Positions 1-10,280 are shown, counted from the stretch's first letter. The stretch: DNA of 64,000 bases from Eubacteriales bacterium (GCA_030524745.1 JAUNGC010000005.1:78614-142613); one strand, 5' to 3'. The notes: generated by a model not told the origin, from the sequence alone. Numbers and translations: made by a program.

Positions 1-1
1 T

Positions 2-451
2 GCAGCGACCATCGTTCTGCTGATTCTGGCGCTGCCGGTGCTCGTGCCGGCGGCAGTCGGAGTCGGCGCGGCGGCGCTGGGGCTGATCGCAGCCCTGGCC
101 GGCTGTGGGATTGCGGTTCTTCTGGGAGCCGGAGGATGTGCGCTGGCCGCGCTGGTATGCCTTGCGGCAGCATTGTTATGCGCGGTAGTGGGAACGGGGT
201 TTGGTTTGGTGATGCTGTTTTCCACGCCGGCAAGCGGGCTGGCTGTGCTGGGGACGAGTTTGCTCGTCGGCGGCGCGGGTATTCTGGGATGCCTGATTAT
301 CTGGCAGTTTTGCAGGTTTCTGGTCTGGGCGGCGCGAAAGTTTGCGGGCTGGCTGAACATACGTCTTTTTTCTGCAAATAAAGGGAAAAAAACGACGGAA
401 CACCAGATAAAAGATCAAACTGTACAGGAGGAAGACAGCCATGAAGAGTAA
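2..451 (+). CDS. DUF1700-type membrane protein, C-terminal part
   Basis: The reading frame is already open at the window edge, so the true start lies to the left. What remains is about 149 residues: several Ala/Leu/Val/Gly-rich membrane-spanning stretches, then a basic juxtamembrane segment and a charged tail. This is the pattern of the membrane half of DUF1700 proteins, which usually sit between a PadR-type regulator and a DUF4097 protein. The downstream neighbour is indeed DUF4097-like and overlaps this gene by 11 nt, so the two are translationally coupled. Function is unknown; an envelope-stress or sensing role is only inferred from family context. Confidence 0.65.
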   Translation, partial: AATIVLLILALPVLVPAAVGVGAAALGLIAALAGCGIAVLLGAGGCALAALVCLAAALLCAVVGTGFGLVMLFSTPASGLAVLGTSLLVGGAGILGCLIIWQFCRFLVWAARKFAGWLNIRLFSANKGKKTTEHQIKDQTVQEEDSHEE

Positions 452-1427
452 GTTCGTAAAAACAGCGCTGCTGGCAGCAGGAATTGTGATTGCGGCAGGC
501 GGCGTCTGCCTGGGAGCGGGCCTGGCAATGGGAGGCTCTCCGAGTTTCTATTATGACAGTGAAGGAATCCACGTGAAGGAAGAATCCGGTTCTGCAGGGC
601 GGGCGGATTATGAACTTTCCGATACGGAGATCGACGCCGTTAAAAATCTCGAAATTGAACTGGTGGATGCGGATCTGGAAATTGTGTCCGGAAAAGAATG
701 GGCGGTAGAATATGTGCTGGACGGACAGCGGTCAGAGCCGGAGTTTAGCGTGGAGAATCAGACGTTGACGATTCGGGAAGGCCAGAACAGCAAAATGAAA
801 AACGGCTATACAACTTTTGGGATCGGACATTCCTGGTGGTATGATAACGAAGAAGCATGGAAAAGTCCGTATGTGAAAATTACGGTGCCGGATGCAGCCA
901 GGCTGGAAACAGTTTCTATAGTCAGCCGGTACGGCAGCGTGACGGTGGGAAAAAAGCTGTATGCGCAGACGACAGGCATTCAGGCGGAAAACGGGGAAGT
1001 GAAGCTTGACGGGTGGGAAGGCGGCGATCTGTCCTTCGAAATGCTGTACGGTACTTTGGTGACCGGAAAACTGGAAGGGAAAAACCTGACGGTGAAAAAT
1101 CAGGACGGATCGGTGAAGATGGAAAGCCTGCTTGTGGAGACTGCTGATTTCTCTCTGGGGTACGGCGATCTTTCCGCCACACTGGACGGCACAGGCAGCG
1201 TGGAAGTGGAGAGCGAAAGCGGAGAAGTGAGTCTGAGCCTTGTGGGCGGTATGGATCGCTACGGCGTCAGCCTTCATACAGACTGGGGAACAATCCGCAC
1301 GCCGCAGGGGATTGCAGAAGCGGATGAATGCAACGGCAATTCCGATTTCATCCGTATGGAGCAGGATACGGCGGGCGTTCGGGTCTATACGCAGGATGGA
1401 GACATCCGGATACGGGATGCCGCTTAG
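441..1427 (+). CDS. DUF4097 family beta-strand-repeat protein
   Basis: A 328-residue protein with one N-terminal hydrophobic segment (about residues 7-30, signal anchor) followed by a soluble, beta-rich extracytoplasmic domain. The second half alternates short strands with Gly-Asp/Ser turns (for example around YGSVTVG, GEVKLDG, YGDLSATLDG, DGDIRIRD), which is how DUF4097/DUF4098 solenoid-like domains look. An AGGAGG site at 426-431 is correctly placed for the ATG at 441. It is the partner of the preceding DUF1700 protein and ends just before a strong terminator, so the pair closes an operon. Biochemical role unknown. Confidence 0.75.
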   Translation: MKSKFVKTALLAAGIVIAAGGVCLGAGLAMGGSPSFYYDSEGIHVKEESGSAGRADYELSDTEIDAVKNLEIELVDADLEIVSGKEWAVEYVLDGQRSEPEFSVENQTLTIREGQNSKMKNGYTTFGIGHSWWYDNEEAWKSPYVKITVPDAARLETVSIVSRYGSVTVGKKLYAQTTGIQAENGEVKLDGWEGGDLSFEMLYGTLVTGKLEGKNLTVKNQDGSVKMESLLVETADFSLGYGDLSATLDGTGSVEVESESGEVSLSLVGGMDRYGVSLHTDWGTIRTPQGIAEADECNGNSDFIRMEQDTAGVRVYTQDGDIRIRDAA

Positions 1428-1479
1428 CACATTATATCAATCAGGAATATCAGAACGTTATTTTATTCCAACAGGTTAT

Positions 1480-1513
1480 AAAGACCATGCCGAAAGGGTA
1501 TGGTCTTTTTTTA
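1480..1513 (+). terminator. Rho-independent terminator after the DUF4097 gene
   Basis: Ten-pair stem (1482-1491 with 1497-1506, one G-U pair), loop GAAAG, then a run of seven T. It closes the DUF1700/DUF4097 operon and separates it from leuB. Confidence 0.9.
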
Positions 1514-1522
1514 TAGAAACGG

Positions 1523-1551
1523 TTGAAAAAGGCTTATTGATACGATAAAAT
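1523..1551 (+). promoter_or_regulatory. Putative promoter of the leuB operon
   Basis: TTGAAA (1523-1528), 17-nt spacer, TAAAAT (1546-1551), a good sigma-70/SigA match 70 nt before the leuB start. The leader is too short for a T-box, and none was seen. Confidence 0.6.
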
Positions 1552-1621
1552 GTAATTTAATGTAACAGTATAGACTTGTCTGGACTGTTATCATTTATCA
1601 GTCTGGAAGGAGGCTTATCAT

Positions 1622-2704
1622 ATGGAATTGAATATTGTCTGCATTCCCGGAGACGGGATCGGTCCTGAGATCGTGGCCGAAGCGAAGAAGGTTTTGAATA
1701 AAGTAGCGGACAAATATGGTCATGAAATAAAGTTTAAGGATATTTTAATGGGAGGCGCGTCCATCGATGTGCACGGAGTGCCGTTGACCGACGAGGCGAT
1801 CGCGGATGCAAAAGCGGCCGACGCGGTGCTGATGGGTTCCATCGGCGGAGATACCAATACCTCTCCCTGGTACCGGCTGTCGCCGGATAAGAGACCGGAG
1901 GCGGGACTTCTGAAGATCCGCAAAGCGCTGAACCTGTTTGCGAATCTGCGCCCGGCATATCTTTATGAGGAACTTGCGGCGGCCTGTCCGTTAAAAGAGG
2001 AGATCAGCAGGGCCGGATTTGACATGCTGATTATGAGGGAACTGACCGGCGGCCTGTATTTCGGCGAGAGAAAGACCACGACGGAAAACGGCGTGCGCAG
2101 AGCGGTCGATACGCTGACCTATGACGAGAATGAAATCAGAAGAATTGCAATCAAGGGCTTTGAAATCGCAAGAAAAAGAAGGCATAAAGTGACCAGCGTG
2201 GATAAGGCAAACGTGCTGGATTCTTCCAGGCTGTGGAGAGCGGTGGTCAACGAGGTGGCGAAGGATTACCCTGATGTGACCGTGGAGCACATGCTGGTGG
2301 ATAACTGCGCGATGCAGCTTGTGAAGGACCCGGCGCAGTTCGACGTGATTCTGACGGAGAATATGTTCGGGGATATTTTGTCCGACGAGGCGAGCATGGT
2401 GACGGGTTCCATCGGGATGCTTTCCTCTGCCAGCTTAAACGATACGAAATTCGGCTTATACGAGCCCAGTCACGGCAGCGCGCCGGATATCGCGGGACAG
2501 GATATTGCAAATCCGATTGCGACCGTGCTGAGCGCCGCCATGATGCTGCGCTATTCCTTCGATCTGGATCAGGAAGCGGATGCGGTTGAGAATGCGGTGC
2601 GGCAGGTATTAAAGGACGGTTACCGGACAGGAGACATTATGTCGGAGGGCTGTGTGAAGGTAGGCTGTAAGCAGATGGGCGATCTGCTGGCACAGCGCAT
2701 TTGA
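1622..2704 (+). CDS. leuB: 3-isopropylmalate dehydrogenase
   Basis: Oxidatively decarboxylates (2R,3S)-3-isopropylmalate with NAD+ in leucine synthesis. The 360-residue length is normal. Landmarks: N-terminal [10 protein letters not shown], the substrate-binding [11 protein letters not shown] stretch, VDNCAMQLV with catalytic Asp, and the NAD-site [24 protein letters not shown] site precedes the ATG. It heads a run of amino-acid genes on one strand (leuB, ilvD, ilvB, serC, serA). leuA and leuCD are not in the window, so the rest of the leucine pathway must be elsewhere. Confidence 0.97.
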   Translation: MELNIVCIPGDGIGPEIVAEAKKVLNKVADKYGHEIKFKDILMGGASIDVHGVPLTDEAIADAKAADAVLMGSIGGDTNTSPWYRLSPDKRPEAGLLKIRKALNLFANLRPAYLYEELAAACPLKEEISRAGFDMLIMRELTGGLYFGERKTTTENGVRRAVDTLTYDENEIRRIAIKGFEIARKRRHKVTSVDKANVLDSSRLWRAVVNEVAKDYPDVTVEHMLVDNCAMQLVKDPAQFDVILTENMFGDILSDEASMVTGSIGMLSSASLNDTKFGLYEPSHGSAPDIAGQDIANPIATVLSAAMMLRYSFDLDQEADAVENAVRQVLKDGYRTGDIMSEGCVKVGCKQMGDLLAQRI

Positions 2705-2777
2705 AGGAAAAAAGCCCGGACTTTTGGAAAAAAGAGAAAGAAAGCGCCCTGCCAGGGGCCGAGTGGAGGACGAGGAT

Positions 2778-4442
2778 ATGAAAAGTGATAATGTGACAAA
2801 GGGCGTGCAGCAGGCGCCGCACAGAAGCTTATTTAATGCGCTGGGATATACGGAGGAGGAGAGAAACAGACCGTTGATCGGTATTGTCAGTTCCTATAAC
2901 GAGATCGTGCCCGGTCATATGAATCTGGATAAAATTACGGAAGCGGTGAAAATGGGTGTTGCCATGGCTGGCGGAACGCCCATTGTATTCCCTGCAATCG
3001 CGGTCTGCGACGGCATCGCCATGGGACATGTGGGCATGAAATACTCCCTGGTGACCCGGGATCTGATCTGCGACAGCACCGAATGTATGGCGCTGGCCCA
3101 TCAGTTTGACGGTCTGGTGTGCATCCCCAACTGCGACAAGAACGTGCCCGGCCTTTTAATGGCGGCGGCACGGGTGAATATTCCCACCATTTTCGTATCC
3201 GGCGGCCCTATGCTTGCAGGGCGCGTGAAAGGGGAAAAGAAGAGCCTTTCTTCCATGTTTGAGGCGGTCGGCTCCGTGGCGGCAGGCACCATGACGCTGG
3301 AGGATCTGGCGGAATTTGAAGAAAAGGTGTGCCCCACATGCGGTTCCTGCTCCGGCATGTATACCGCAAACTCCATGAACTGTCTGACGGAGGCGCTGGG
3401 CATGGGGCTGAAAGGAAACGGCACCATTCCCGCGGTTTACTCTGAGAGAATTCGTCTGGCAAAGCATGCCGGCATGAAGATTATGGAACTGGTGGAGAAA
3501 AATATCCGGCCCCGTGATATCATGACGAAGGATGCGTTCATGAACGCGCTGACCGTGGATATGGCGCTGGGCTGTTCCACAAACTCCATGCTGCATCTGC
3601 CTGCAATCGCGCATGAGGCGGGCGTGGAACTGAACATGGAAATCGCAAACGAACTGTCCGCAAAGACGCCTAACCTCTGCCATCTGGCGCCCGCAGGACC
3701 CACTTATATGGAAGATTTAAACGAGGCGGGCGGCGTTTACGCGGTGATGAACGAGTTGAATAAAAAGGGACTGCTGCATACGGATTTGATGACCGTAACA
3801 GGAAAGACCGTAGGCGAGAACATTGCCGGATGTATCAATAAGAATCCGGAAGTCATCCGTCCGGTGGAAAATCCCTATTCCCAGACCGGCGGCATTGCGG
3901 TGCTGAAAGGAAATCTGGCTCCCGACACAGGCGTTGTAAAGCGCAGCGCCGTCGTTCCCGAAATGATGGTGCATGAAGGACCGGCCCGCGTCTTTGACTG
4001 CGAAGAGGATGCGATTGCAGCGATCAAGGGCGGAAAGATTGTGGCAGGCGACGTTGTCGTCATTCGCTATGAAGGACCCAAAGGCGGCCCCGGCATGAGA
4101 GAAATGCTCAATCCCACTTCCGCAATCGCCGGCATGGGGCTCGGCTCCAGCGTGGCGCTGATTACGGACGGACGTTTTTCCGGCGCATCCAGAGGCGCAT
4201 CCATCGGGCATGTTTCTCCGGAAGCGGCTGTCGGCGGACCGATCGCGCTGGTGGAAGAGGGCGATATCATCAGCATCAATATTCCGGAAAATAAGCTGGA
4301 TGTGAAGATTTCCGATGAAGAGATGGCGGCAAGAAAGGCGAAATGGCAGCCAAGAGAGCCGAAGGTGACGACCGGCTATCTGGCAAGATATCGTGAAATG
4401 GTCACCAGCGGCAACAGAGGCGCTATTTTGGAGATAAGATAG
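2778..4442 (+). CDS. ilvD: Dihydroxy-acid dehydratase
   Basis: Dehydrates 2,3-dihydroxy-isovalerate/-methylvalerate to the keto acids of the valine and isoleucine pathways; an Fe-S enzyme. Visible family motifs: CDKNVPG and the Cys-rich [15 protein letters not shown] cluster-binding region, then [10 protein letters not shown] near the C-terminus. The ATG at 2778 was chosen because GGAGGA (2765-2770) lies 7 nt upstream and the protein then begins [10 protein letters not shown], as in homologues; an upstream in-frame ATG at 2724 has no such site. Length 554 residues is normal. Separated from leuB by only 73 nt without a terminator. Confidence 0.97.
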   Translation: MKSDNVTKGVQQAPHRSLFNALGYTEEERNRPLIGIVSSYNEIVPGHMNLDKITEAVKMGVAMAGGTPIVFPAIAVCDGIAMGHVGMKYSLVTRDLICDSTECMALAHQFDGLVCIPNCDKNVPGLLMAAARVNIPTIFVSGGPMLAGRVKGEKKSLSSMFEAVGSVAAGTMTLEDLAEFEEKVCPTCGSCSGMYTANSMNCLTEALGMGLKGNGTIPAVYSERIRLAKHAGMKIMELVEKNIRPRDIMTKDAFMNALTVDMALGCSTNSMLHLPAIAHEAGVELNMEIANELSAKTPNLCHLAPAGPTYMEDLNEAGGVYAVMNELNKKGLLHTDLMTVTGKTVGENIAGCINKNPEVIRPVENPYSQTGGIAVLKGNLAPDTGVVKRSAVVPEMMVHEGPARVFDCEEDAIAAIKGGKIVAGDVVVIRYEGPKGGPGMREMLNPTSAIAGMGLGSSVALITDGRFSGASRGASIGHVSPEAAVGGPIALVEEGDIISINIPENKLDVKISDEEMAARKAKWQPREPKVTTGYLARYREMVTSGNRGAILEIR

Positions 4443-4466
4443 TTGTAAAGGATGGGGAGAATACAT

Positions 4467-6146
4467 ATGTTATTAACAGGTGCGGAAATCATCGTGGAAT
4501 GTTTAAAAGAACAGGGCGTGGATACGGTCTTCGGCTATCCGGGCGGCACGATTCTGAATGTATACGATGCGCTTTACAAACACAGCGACGAGATTTTTCA
4601 TGTCTTGACCTCTCATGAGCAGGGAGCGGCCCACGCGGCGGACGGGTATGCCAGAGCGACGGGAAAGGTCGGCGTCTGCATGGCGACCAGCGGCCCCGGC
4701 GCGACAAATCTGGTTACGGGAATTGCGACTGCATATATGGACAGTGTGCCGATGGTGGCGATTACGGCGAATGTGAATCTGCCGCTTTTGGGAAAGGACA
4801 CCTTTCAGGAGGTGGACATCGCAGGCGTAACCATGCCGATCACGAAGCATGGCTATATTGTAAAGGATGTCAATATTCTGGCACAGACGATCCGCAAGGC
4901 ATTCCAGATCGCGCGTTCCGGCAGACCGGGACCGGTGCTGGTGGACGTGACCAAGGACGTGACGGCCAATACCTGCGAATTTGAGCCGATGAAACCGGCA
5001 GCGCCGGAACGCGTCAGCAAATACGCGCCGGAAGATATCGAAAAAGCGCTGGAACTGATTCAAAATGCGAAGAAGCCCTTTATCTATCTGGGCGGCGGCG
5101 CGATTCTTTCCGGCGCGGCGGACGAAGTGCGCGAGTTCGCCAAAAAGCTGGATGCGCCCGTCTGCGATACGCTGATGGGAAAAGGGGCGTATGACGGATA
5201 CGATCCCCTTTATACCGGCATGATCGGCATGCACGGGACCAAGGCGTCCAATCTGGGCGTGAGCGAGTGCGACCTGCTGGTGGCGCTGGGCGCGCGTTTT
5301 TCCGACCGTGTGGTGGGAAATGCGGCGAAATTTGCCAGCAATGCGAAGGTGCTGCATATCGATATCGATGCGGCGGAGATCAATAAGAATATCAAAGCGG
5401 ATGTGGCCGTAGTGGGGGATCTGAAAACCGTTCTTCAGGAATTAAACAGCCGTATGGACCAGGCAGACCATACAGAATGGACTGACCATGTGAAGGCGCT
5501 GAAGGAAAAATATCCTCTCAAATACGAGGAATCCCAGTTGAGTTGTCCTTACGTGATAGAAGAACTGGACCGCATTACAAAGGGAGAAGCGATTGTTTCC
5601 ACCGATGTGGGACAGCATCAGATGTGGGCCGCGCAGTTTTATCATTATACAAAGCCGAGAACCTTCCTTTCTTCCGGCGGACTGGGAACCATGGGCTATG
5701 GCCTGGGAGCCTGTATCGGCGCGAAGATGGGACGGCCTGAAAAAATATGCGTCAACATTGCGGGCGACGGGTGCTTCCGCATGAATATGAACGAACTGGC
5801 GACGGCGAGCCGCTATAATATTCCGGTCATTCAGATTGTTATCAACAATCATGTGCTGGGAATGGTTCGTCAGTGGCAGACCTTATTCTACGGACAGCGT
5901 TATTCCCAGACCGTGCTGGAGGACGCCGTGGATTTCTGTAAAGTGGCGGAAGGACTGGGCTGTACGGCGATCCGCGTGACGAAAAAGGAAGAGGTCGCGC
6001 CTGCTATCGAGAAGGCGATTGCGCTGCAGAAGCCTGTGATGATCGAGTGCGTCATTCCCAAGGATGATAAGGTATTCCCGATGGTGCCCGCAGGAGCGGC
6101 GATCAGCGAAGTGTTCGACGGAGACGATCTGGCGGCAAAAAAATAA
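4467..6146 (+). CDS. ilvB: Acetolactate synthase, large (catalytic) subunit
   Basis: Thiamine-diphosphate enzyme that makes acetolactate or acetohydroxybutyrate, the first common step of valine/isoleucine synthesis. Seen: catalytic Glu in TSHEQGAAHAADGYAR, FAD-domain residues in the middle third, and the TPP/Mg motif GDG...N (GDGCFRMNMNEL). The ATG at 4467 is preceded by GGGGAG at a good distance; an in-frame ATG at 4452 would add five residues. About 559 residues, full length. No small regulatory subunit (ilvN/ilvH) follows; serC comes next after 23 nt. Confidence 0.95.
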   Translation: MLLTGAEIIVECLKEQGVDTVFGYPGGTILNVYDALYKHSDEIFHVLTSHEQGAAHAADGYARATGKVGVCMATSGPGATNLVTGIATAYMDSVPMVAITANVNLPLLGKDTFQEVDIAGVTMPITKHGYIVKDVNILAQTIRKAFQIARSGRPGPVLVDVTKDVTANTCEFEPMKPAAPERVSKYAPEDIEKALELIQNAKKPFIYLGGGAILSGAADEVREFAKKLDAPVCDTLMGKGAYDGYDPLYTGMIGMHGTKASNLGVSECDLLVALGARFSDRVVGNAAKFASNAKVLHIDIDAAEINKNIKADVAVVGDLKTVLQELNSRMDQADHTEWTDHVKALKEKYPLKYEESQLSCPYVIEELDRITKGEAIVSTDVGQHQMWAAQFYHYTKPRTFLSSGGLGTMGYGLGACIGAKMGRPEKICVNIAGDGCFRMNMNELATASRYNIPVIQIVINNHVLGMVRQWQTLFYGQRYSQTVLEDAVDFCKVAEGLGCTAIRVTKKEEVAPAIEKAIALQKPVMIECVIPKDDKVFPMVPAGAAISEVFDGDDLAAKK

Positions 6147-6169
6147 AATCAAATTTGAGGAGGAGAAAG

Positions 6170-7252
6170 ATGTCGAGAGTTTACAATTTTTCGGCGGGAC
6201 CGGCGGTCCTTCCGGAGGAAGTTTTGAAAGAAGCGGCGGAAGAAATGCTGGATTATAAGGGCTGCGGCATGTCCGTTATGGAGATGAGCCATCGTTCCAA
6301 AATGTTTGAAACGATCATCAACGAAGCGGAGGCAGACCTGCGGGAACTGATGAATATTCCGGATAATTATAAGGTGCTGTTTCTGCAGGGCGGCGCAAGC
6401 CAGCAGTTTGCCATGATCCCCATGAATCTTATGAAAAACGGTGTGGCGGACTATATCATCACCGGCCAGTGGGCGAAGAAGGCATACAAGGAAGCCTGCA
6501 TTTACGGCAACGCGAAGGCGGTCGCTTCTTCCGAGGACCAGACATTTTCTTATATTCCCGATTGCTCCGATCTGCCCATCGACGAGGATGCGGACTATGT
6601 TTACATATGTGAAAACAATACCATTTACGGGACAAAATTCAAAACATTGCCCAATACCAAGGGGAAAACGCTGGTTTCCGACGTCTCTTCCTGCTTTTTA
6701 TCCGAGCCTGTGGATGTGACGAAATACGGCGTGATTTACGGCGGCGTGCAGAAGAATGTCGGCCCTGCCGGCGTGGTAATCGTCATCATCCGGGAAGACC
6801 TGATCACGGAAGACGTGCTTCCGGGAACCCCTACCATGCTTCGCTATAAGACTCATGCGGACGCGGATTCTCTGTACAATACGCCCCCCGCATACGGAAT
6901 CTATATCTGCGGCAAGGTATTTAAGTGGCTCAAAGCCCAGGGCGGTCTGGAAGCAATGAAAGAGCGCAACGAAAAGAAGGCGAAGATTCTGTACGATTTC
7001 CTGGACGAGAGCAGGCTGTTTAAGGGAACGGTGAGAAAAGAAGACCGCTCTTTGATGAATGTGCCTTTTGTGACAGGGAATGCGGAACTGGATGCGAAGT
7101 TTGTCAAAGAAGCGAAGGCGGCCGGTTTTGAGAACCTCAAAGGACACCGCAGCGTCGGCGGCATGCGCGCAAGCATTTATAATGCAATGCCTATGGAAGG
7201 CGTGGAGAAACTGGTTGCGTTCATGAAGAAATTTGAAGAAGAAAATCTGTAA
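6170..7252 (+). CDS. serC: Phosphoserine aminotransferase
   Basis: PLP enzyme converting 3-phosphohydroxypyruvate plus glutamate to 3-phosphoserine. Full length (360 residues) with N-terminal YNFSAGPAVLP, the substrate loop at FLQGGASQQF, and the PLP lysine in GGVQKNVGPAG. The C-terminal GHRSVGGMRASIYNAMP stretch is characteristic. The start at 6170 is set by GAGGAGGAG immediately upstream; the in-frame ATG at 6155 would place that site inside the gene. It lies 23 nt after ilvB and 23 nt before serA, so serine and branched-chain genes appear co-transcribed. Confidence 0.97.
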   Translation: MSRVYNFSAGPAVLPEEVLKEAAEEMLDYKGCGMSVMEMSHRSKMFETIINEAEADLRELMNIPDNYKVLFLQGGASQQFAMIPMNLMKNGVADYIITGQWAKKAYKEACIYGNAKAVASSEDQTFSYIPDCSDLPIDEDADYVYICENNTIYGTKFKTLPNTKGKTLVSDVSSCFLSEPVDVTKYGVIYGGVQKNVGPAGVVIVIIREDLITEDVLPGTPTMLRYKTHADADSLYNTPPAYGIYICGKVFKWLKAQGGLEAMKERNEKKAKILYDFLDESRLFKGTVRKEDRSLMNVPFVTGNAELDAKFVKEAKAAGFENLKGHRSVGGMRASIYNAMPMEGVEKLVAFMKKFEEENL

Positions 7253-7275
7253 GGGCCTGCGGGAAGGAGAAAACG

Positions 7276-8439
7276 ATGTATCGTTATTTATGCTTGAATC
7301 CGATTGCAAAGACGGGACTTGATAATTTTACCGATGATTATAAAAAGACGGAGGAGATGACGGAAGCCGACGGCATTCTGGTCAGAAGCGCCTCCATGCA
7401 TGAAATGGAATTGCCGGATAATCTGCTGGCGATCGCCCGGGCGGGCGCAGGCGTCAACAATATTCCGCTGGATAAGTGCGCGCAGAAGGGAATCGTCGTT
7501 TTCAATACGCCCGGCGCAAACGCGAACGGCGTAAAGGAACTGGTGATTGCCGGTATGCTTCTCGCATGCCGCGACGTGGTGGAAGGCATCAACTGGGTAA
7601 AAGAAAACCAGGAAGACAGCAATATCGCCAAAGATGCGGAGAAGGAAAAGAAAAAATTCGCCGGCACGGAAGTGATGGGAAAACGCCTGGGGATTATCGG
7701 ACTTGGCGCGATCGGCGTGAAAGTCGCCAATGTGGCAAGACATCTGGGCATGGAGGTTCTGGGCTACGATCCGTATGTATCCGTGGCCGCTGCGTGGAGT
7801 TTAAGCCGCGACGTAAAACACGTGCTGGATGTGAACGAGATTTATGAACAGTGCGATTTCATCACGATCCATGTGCCTCTGATGGACGCTACGAAAGGAA
7901 TGATTAATGCGGACGCGATTTCCCGCATGAAGGACGGCGTCGTCATATTAAACTTCGCGCGGGATCTGTTGGTGGACGAGGCCGCTGTGATGGACGGCAT
8001 CGCTTCCGGCAAGGTGAGAAGATATGTTTCCGACTTTCCCAATCCCGTTACGGCAGGAAAGCCCGGCTGTATTGTGATTCCCCATCTGGGCGCATCCACG
8101 GAAGAATCGGAAGAAAACTGCGCGGTGATGGCGGTAAAGGAATTGAAGGATTATCTGGAGAACGGAACGATTTCCCACAGCGTCAATTATCCTGACTGCG
8201 ATATGGGAATCTGCACATCGGCGTCCAGAATTGTGATTTTCCATAAAAATATCGCCAATATGATTGCGAAATTCACATCCGTCATGGGATGGAACAATTT
8301 AAATATTGCGAATATGATGAACCGGTCGAAGGGAGATGTGGCATATACCATGCTGGATCTGGAATCGCCTGCGAATGAAAGTATTGTGACGCAGTTAAAG
8401 ACGATCGACGGGGTGTTCCGCGTCAGAGTCGTAAAATGA
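7276..8439 (+). CDS. serA: D-3-phosphoglycerate dehydrogenase, short form with ACT domain
   Basis: Oxidises 3-phosphoglycerate to 3-phosphohydroxypyruvate, the first step of serine synthesis. Rossmann motif GLGAIGVKVA near residue 140, catalytic Arg in NFARDLLVDE, Glu further on, and the catalytic His in HLGASTEESEENCA. The last 70 or so residues look like an ACT domain, giving a 387-residue short-type enzyme. The expected third enzyme, SerB, is absent nearby. A strong two-way terminator follows. Confidence 0.95.
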   Translation: MYRYLCLNPIAKTGLDNFTDDYKKTEEMTEADGILVRSASMHEMELPDNLLAIARAGAGVNNIPLDKCAQKGIVVFNTPGANANGVKELVIAGMLLACRDVVEGINWVKENQEDSNIAKDAEKEKKKFAGTEVMGKRLGIIGLGAIGVKVANVARHLGMEVLGYDPYVSVAAAWSLSRDVKHVLDVNEIYEQCDFITIHVPLMDATKGMINADAISRMKDGVVILNFARDLLVDEAAVMDGIASGKVRRYVSDFPNPVTAGKPGCIVIPHLGASTEESEENCAVMAVKELKDYLENGTISHSVNYPDCDMGICTSASRIVIFHKNIANMIAKFTSVMGWNNLNIANMMNRSKGDVAYTMLDLESPANESIVTQLKTIDGVFRVRVVK

Positions 8440-8516
8440 GCCGGCGTTTGAAATGTGAGCAATTAAGGAAATGATCCAGAGGAGTCCGTCCTGAAAGAAA
8501 GACGGTTCCTGAAAAT

Positions 8517-8584
8517 AAAAACCAGGCGTATTTCTATCTTCGCTGCCCAAGGGAGCGGTGAACGGAAATACGTCTGGTTTTTTA
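8517..8584. terminator. Bidirectional terminator between serA and a convergent small gene
   Basis: A-rich arm plus ACCAGGCGTATTTC pairs with GAAATACGTCTGGT, flanked by A on the left and seven T on the right, with an inner hairpin around 8540-8560. It can stop transcripts from both sides. Confidence 0.85.
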
Positions 8585-8603
8585 GCATAAATGATTGACC
8601 AAA

Positions 8604-8885
8604 TCAGTCAAAACGAAGAACGGAGTTATTGCCCTCCAGATCCGCCATCGCTTCCCGCATTTTCTGGTCGCTGGCAACAAAAGCCTCGTTCGCAAGGTCC
8701 ATATATTTGATGAAAATATCCTCGACGGCGGCATTTTGCTCCTTTGCGATTGTCTCAAAAATCGGCATCATTTTGTCAAGCTGTACGGAAACCTGGGTCT
8801 TTTGCGGGTCAAGATCGGGCATGACCTCATTTGCATAGCTGGTGATGCGGTCTAAAAATTCCTTGTCTTCTTTGCTCATAGCCAT
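8604..8885 (-). CDS. Small conserved-looking helical protein, function unknown
   Basis: About 93 residues, strongly helical and charged (begins MAMSKEDKEFLDRITSYANE, Met-rich middle, ends SVLRFD); no membrane segment or catalytic motif seen. The start is uncertain: AAAGAGG lies 12 nt upstream of the ATG at 8885, while the ATG at 8897 is too close to it. It points against serA and shares its terminator. I do not recognise the family. Confidence 0.65.
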   Translation of the reverse strand: MAMSKEDKEFLDRITSYANEVMPDLDPQKTQVSVQLDKMMPIFETIAKEQNAAVEDIFIKYMDLANEAFVASDQKMREAMADLEGNNSVLRFD

Positions 8886-9056
8886 TTTGAAAATCATCCT
8901 CTTTCTGTGTCTGTGTAAACAGTAACCGGCGGCGTTATAGTTCCCTTCGCGGCCGGCTGCTCTCATATTTTTCTTTCCACCATTTTAACACTTGCGTATT
9001 ATCCTGTCAAAATGTAAAATGGAGATAGAAATAAATCGGGTTTATGGAGAAAATAT

Positions 9057-10280
9057 ATGGCAGAAATCAGACCATTTCAGGCAATCAGGCCTCAAAAAGG
9101 ATACGAAAGCAAAATAGCCGCGCTACCGTACGACGTTTTTTCCCTGCAGGAAGCGAGAGCGGAAGTGCAAAAGCAGCCGCTGTCTTTCCTGGCGGTTGAC
9201 CGGCCGGAAACGATTGCCGGAAAAGAGGAAAATATTTATGAAAAAGCGGGAAATCTGTTATGGAAACAGATCAAAGACGGCAATTATGTGCAGGATGAGC
9301 AGCCCTGTTATTACATTTATGAACTGACGGATCAGGGCCGCAGCCAGACGGGGATCGGCGCTTTGACCAGCGTGGACGACTATTTAAACGGCGTGACGCG
9401 CAGGCATGAAAATACCAGGGCGGACAAGGAAGCGGACAGAGTGAGCCACGTGCAGTCATGTAAAGCGCAGACCGGCCCCATTTTTCTGGCCTATCGGGCG
9501 AAAGAGGAGATCGGGGCGATTGTGAAAGAAATCAAAGAAATCCAAAAACCTGTTTATGATTTTACATCTTCTGACGGCGTCAGGCATCGCATGTGGCCAG
9601 TGGAAGATGTGGAAACGATAGAAACGCTTTATGAGGCCTTCGAAAACGTGGAGAACTTTTATATCGCGGACGGACATCACCGCTGTGCGGCGGCTGTTTC
9701 CTATGCGCTGAAGATGCGGCGGGAAAATCCGTCCTATTCGGGCGAGGAGCCGTGGAATTTCATTTTGTCCGTGCTCTTTCCCGATGAAGAGTTGAAGATT
9801 CTGGATTACAACCGTGTGGTCCGGGATCTCAACGGTATGAGCGAAAAACAGTTTTTGAGCGGCCTTGGCAAATATTTTGAAGTGGAGTTTGCAGGAAGCG
9901 AGGCGGTTTCTCCCAAAGAAAAGGGCGTCTTTGGCATGTATTTAAAGGACGGTTGGTATACGCTGTATATCCGGAAGGAAAACATGAGCGATGATCCGGT
10001 GGAAGGACTGGATGTTTCGCTGCTGCAGCAATATCTGCTGGCTCCTGTGCTTGGCATTCTGGAACCGCGCACGGACAAAAGAATTTCGTTTGTGGGAGGC
10101 ATCCGCGGATTGTCAGAACTGGAACGGCTTGTGGATCAAAACGGCGGCGCGGCCTTTTCCATGTATCCTACGGCGATTGAAGAATTGTTTGCGGTGGCCG
10201 ACGCAGGCAGGCTGATGCCGCCAAAGTCCACATGGTTTGAACCCAAACTCCGCAGCGGACTGCTGATTTATCCGCTTTGA
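9057..10280 (+). CDS. DUF1015 family protein
   Basis: A 407-residue protein with the family hallmarks: N-terminal IRPFQAIRP and AALPYDVFS, the central TRRHENTRADKEADR stretch, and the conserved IADGHHRCAAA motif around residue 205. DUF1015 proteins are often found beside serine-pathway genes in Clostridia; here the gene lies just after serC-serA, separated only by the convergent small gene. The conserved charged motifs suggest an enzyme with a phosphate- or metal-containing site, but its reaction is not established. A link to serine metabolism is inferred from position only. Confidence 0.85.
   Translation: MAEIRPFQAIRPQKGYESKIAALPYDVFSLQEARAEVQKQPLSFLAVDRPETIAGKEENIYEKAGNLLWKQIKDGNYVQDEQPCYYIYELTDQGRSQTGIGALTSVDDYLNGVTRRHENTRADKEADRVSHVQSCKAQTGPIFLAYRAKEEIGAIVKEIKEIQKPVYDFTSSDGVRHRMWPVEDVETIETLYEAFENVENFYIADGHHRCAAAVSYALKMRRENPSYSGEEPWNFILSVLFPDEELKILDYNRVVRDLNGMSEKQFLSGLGKYFEVEFAGSEAVSPKEKGVFGMYLKDGWYTLYIRKENMSDDPVEGLDVSLLQQYLLAPVLGILEPRTDKRISFVGGIRGLSELERLVDQNGGAAFSMYPTAIEELFAVADAGRLMPPKSTWFEPKLRSGLLIYPL

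Noticed and set aside
1552-1621. T-box or leucine attenuator before leuB
   Set aside because: The leader is only about 70 nt, with no T-box sequence, Leu codon run or terminator/antiterminator pair.
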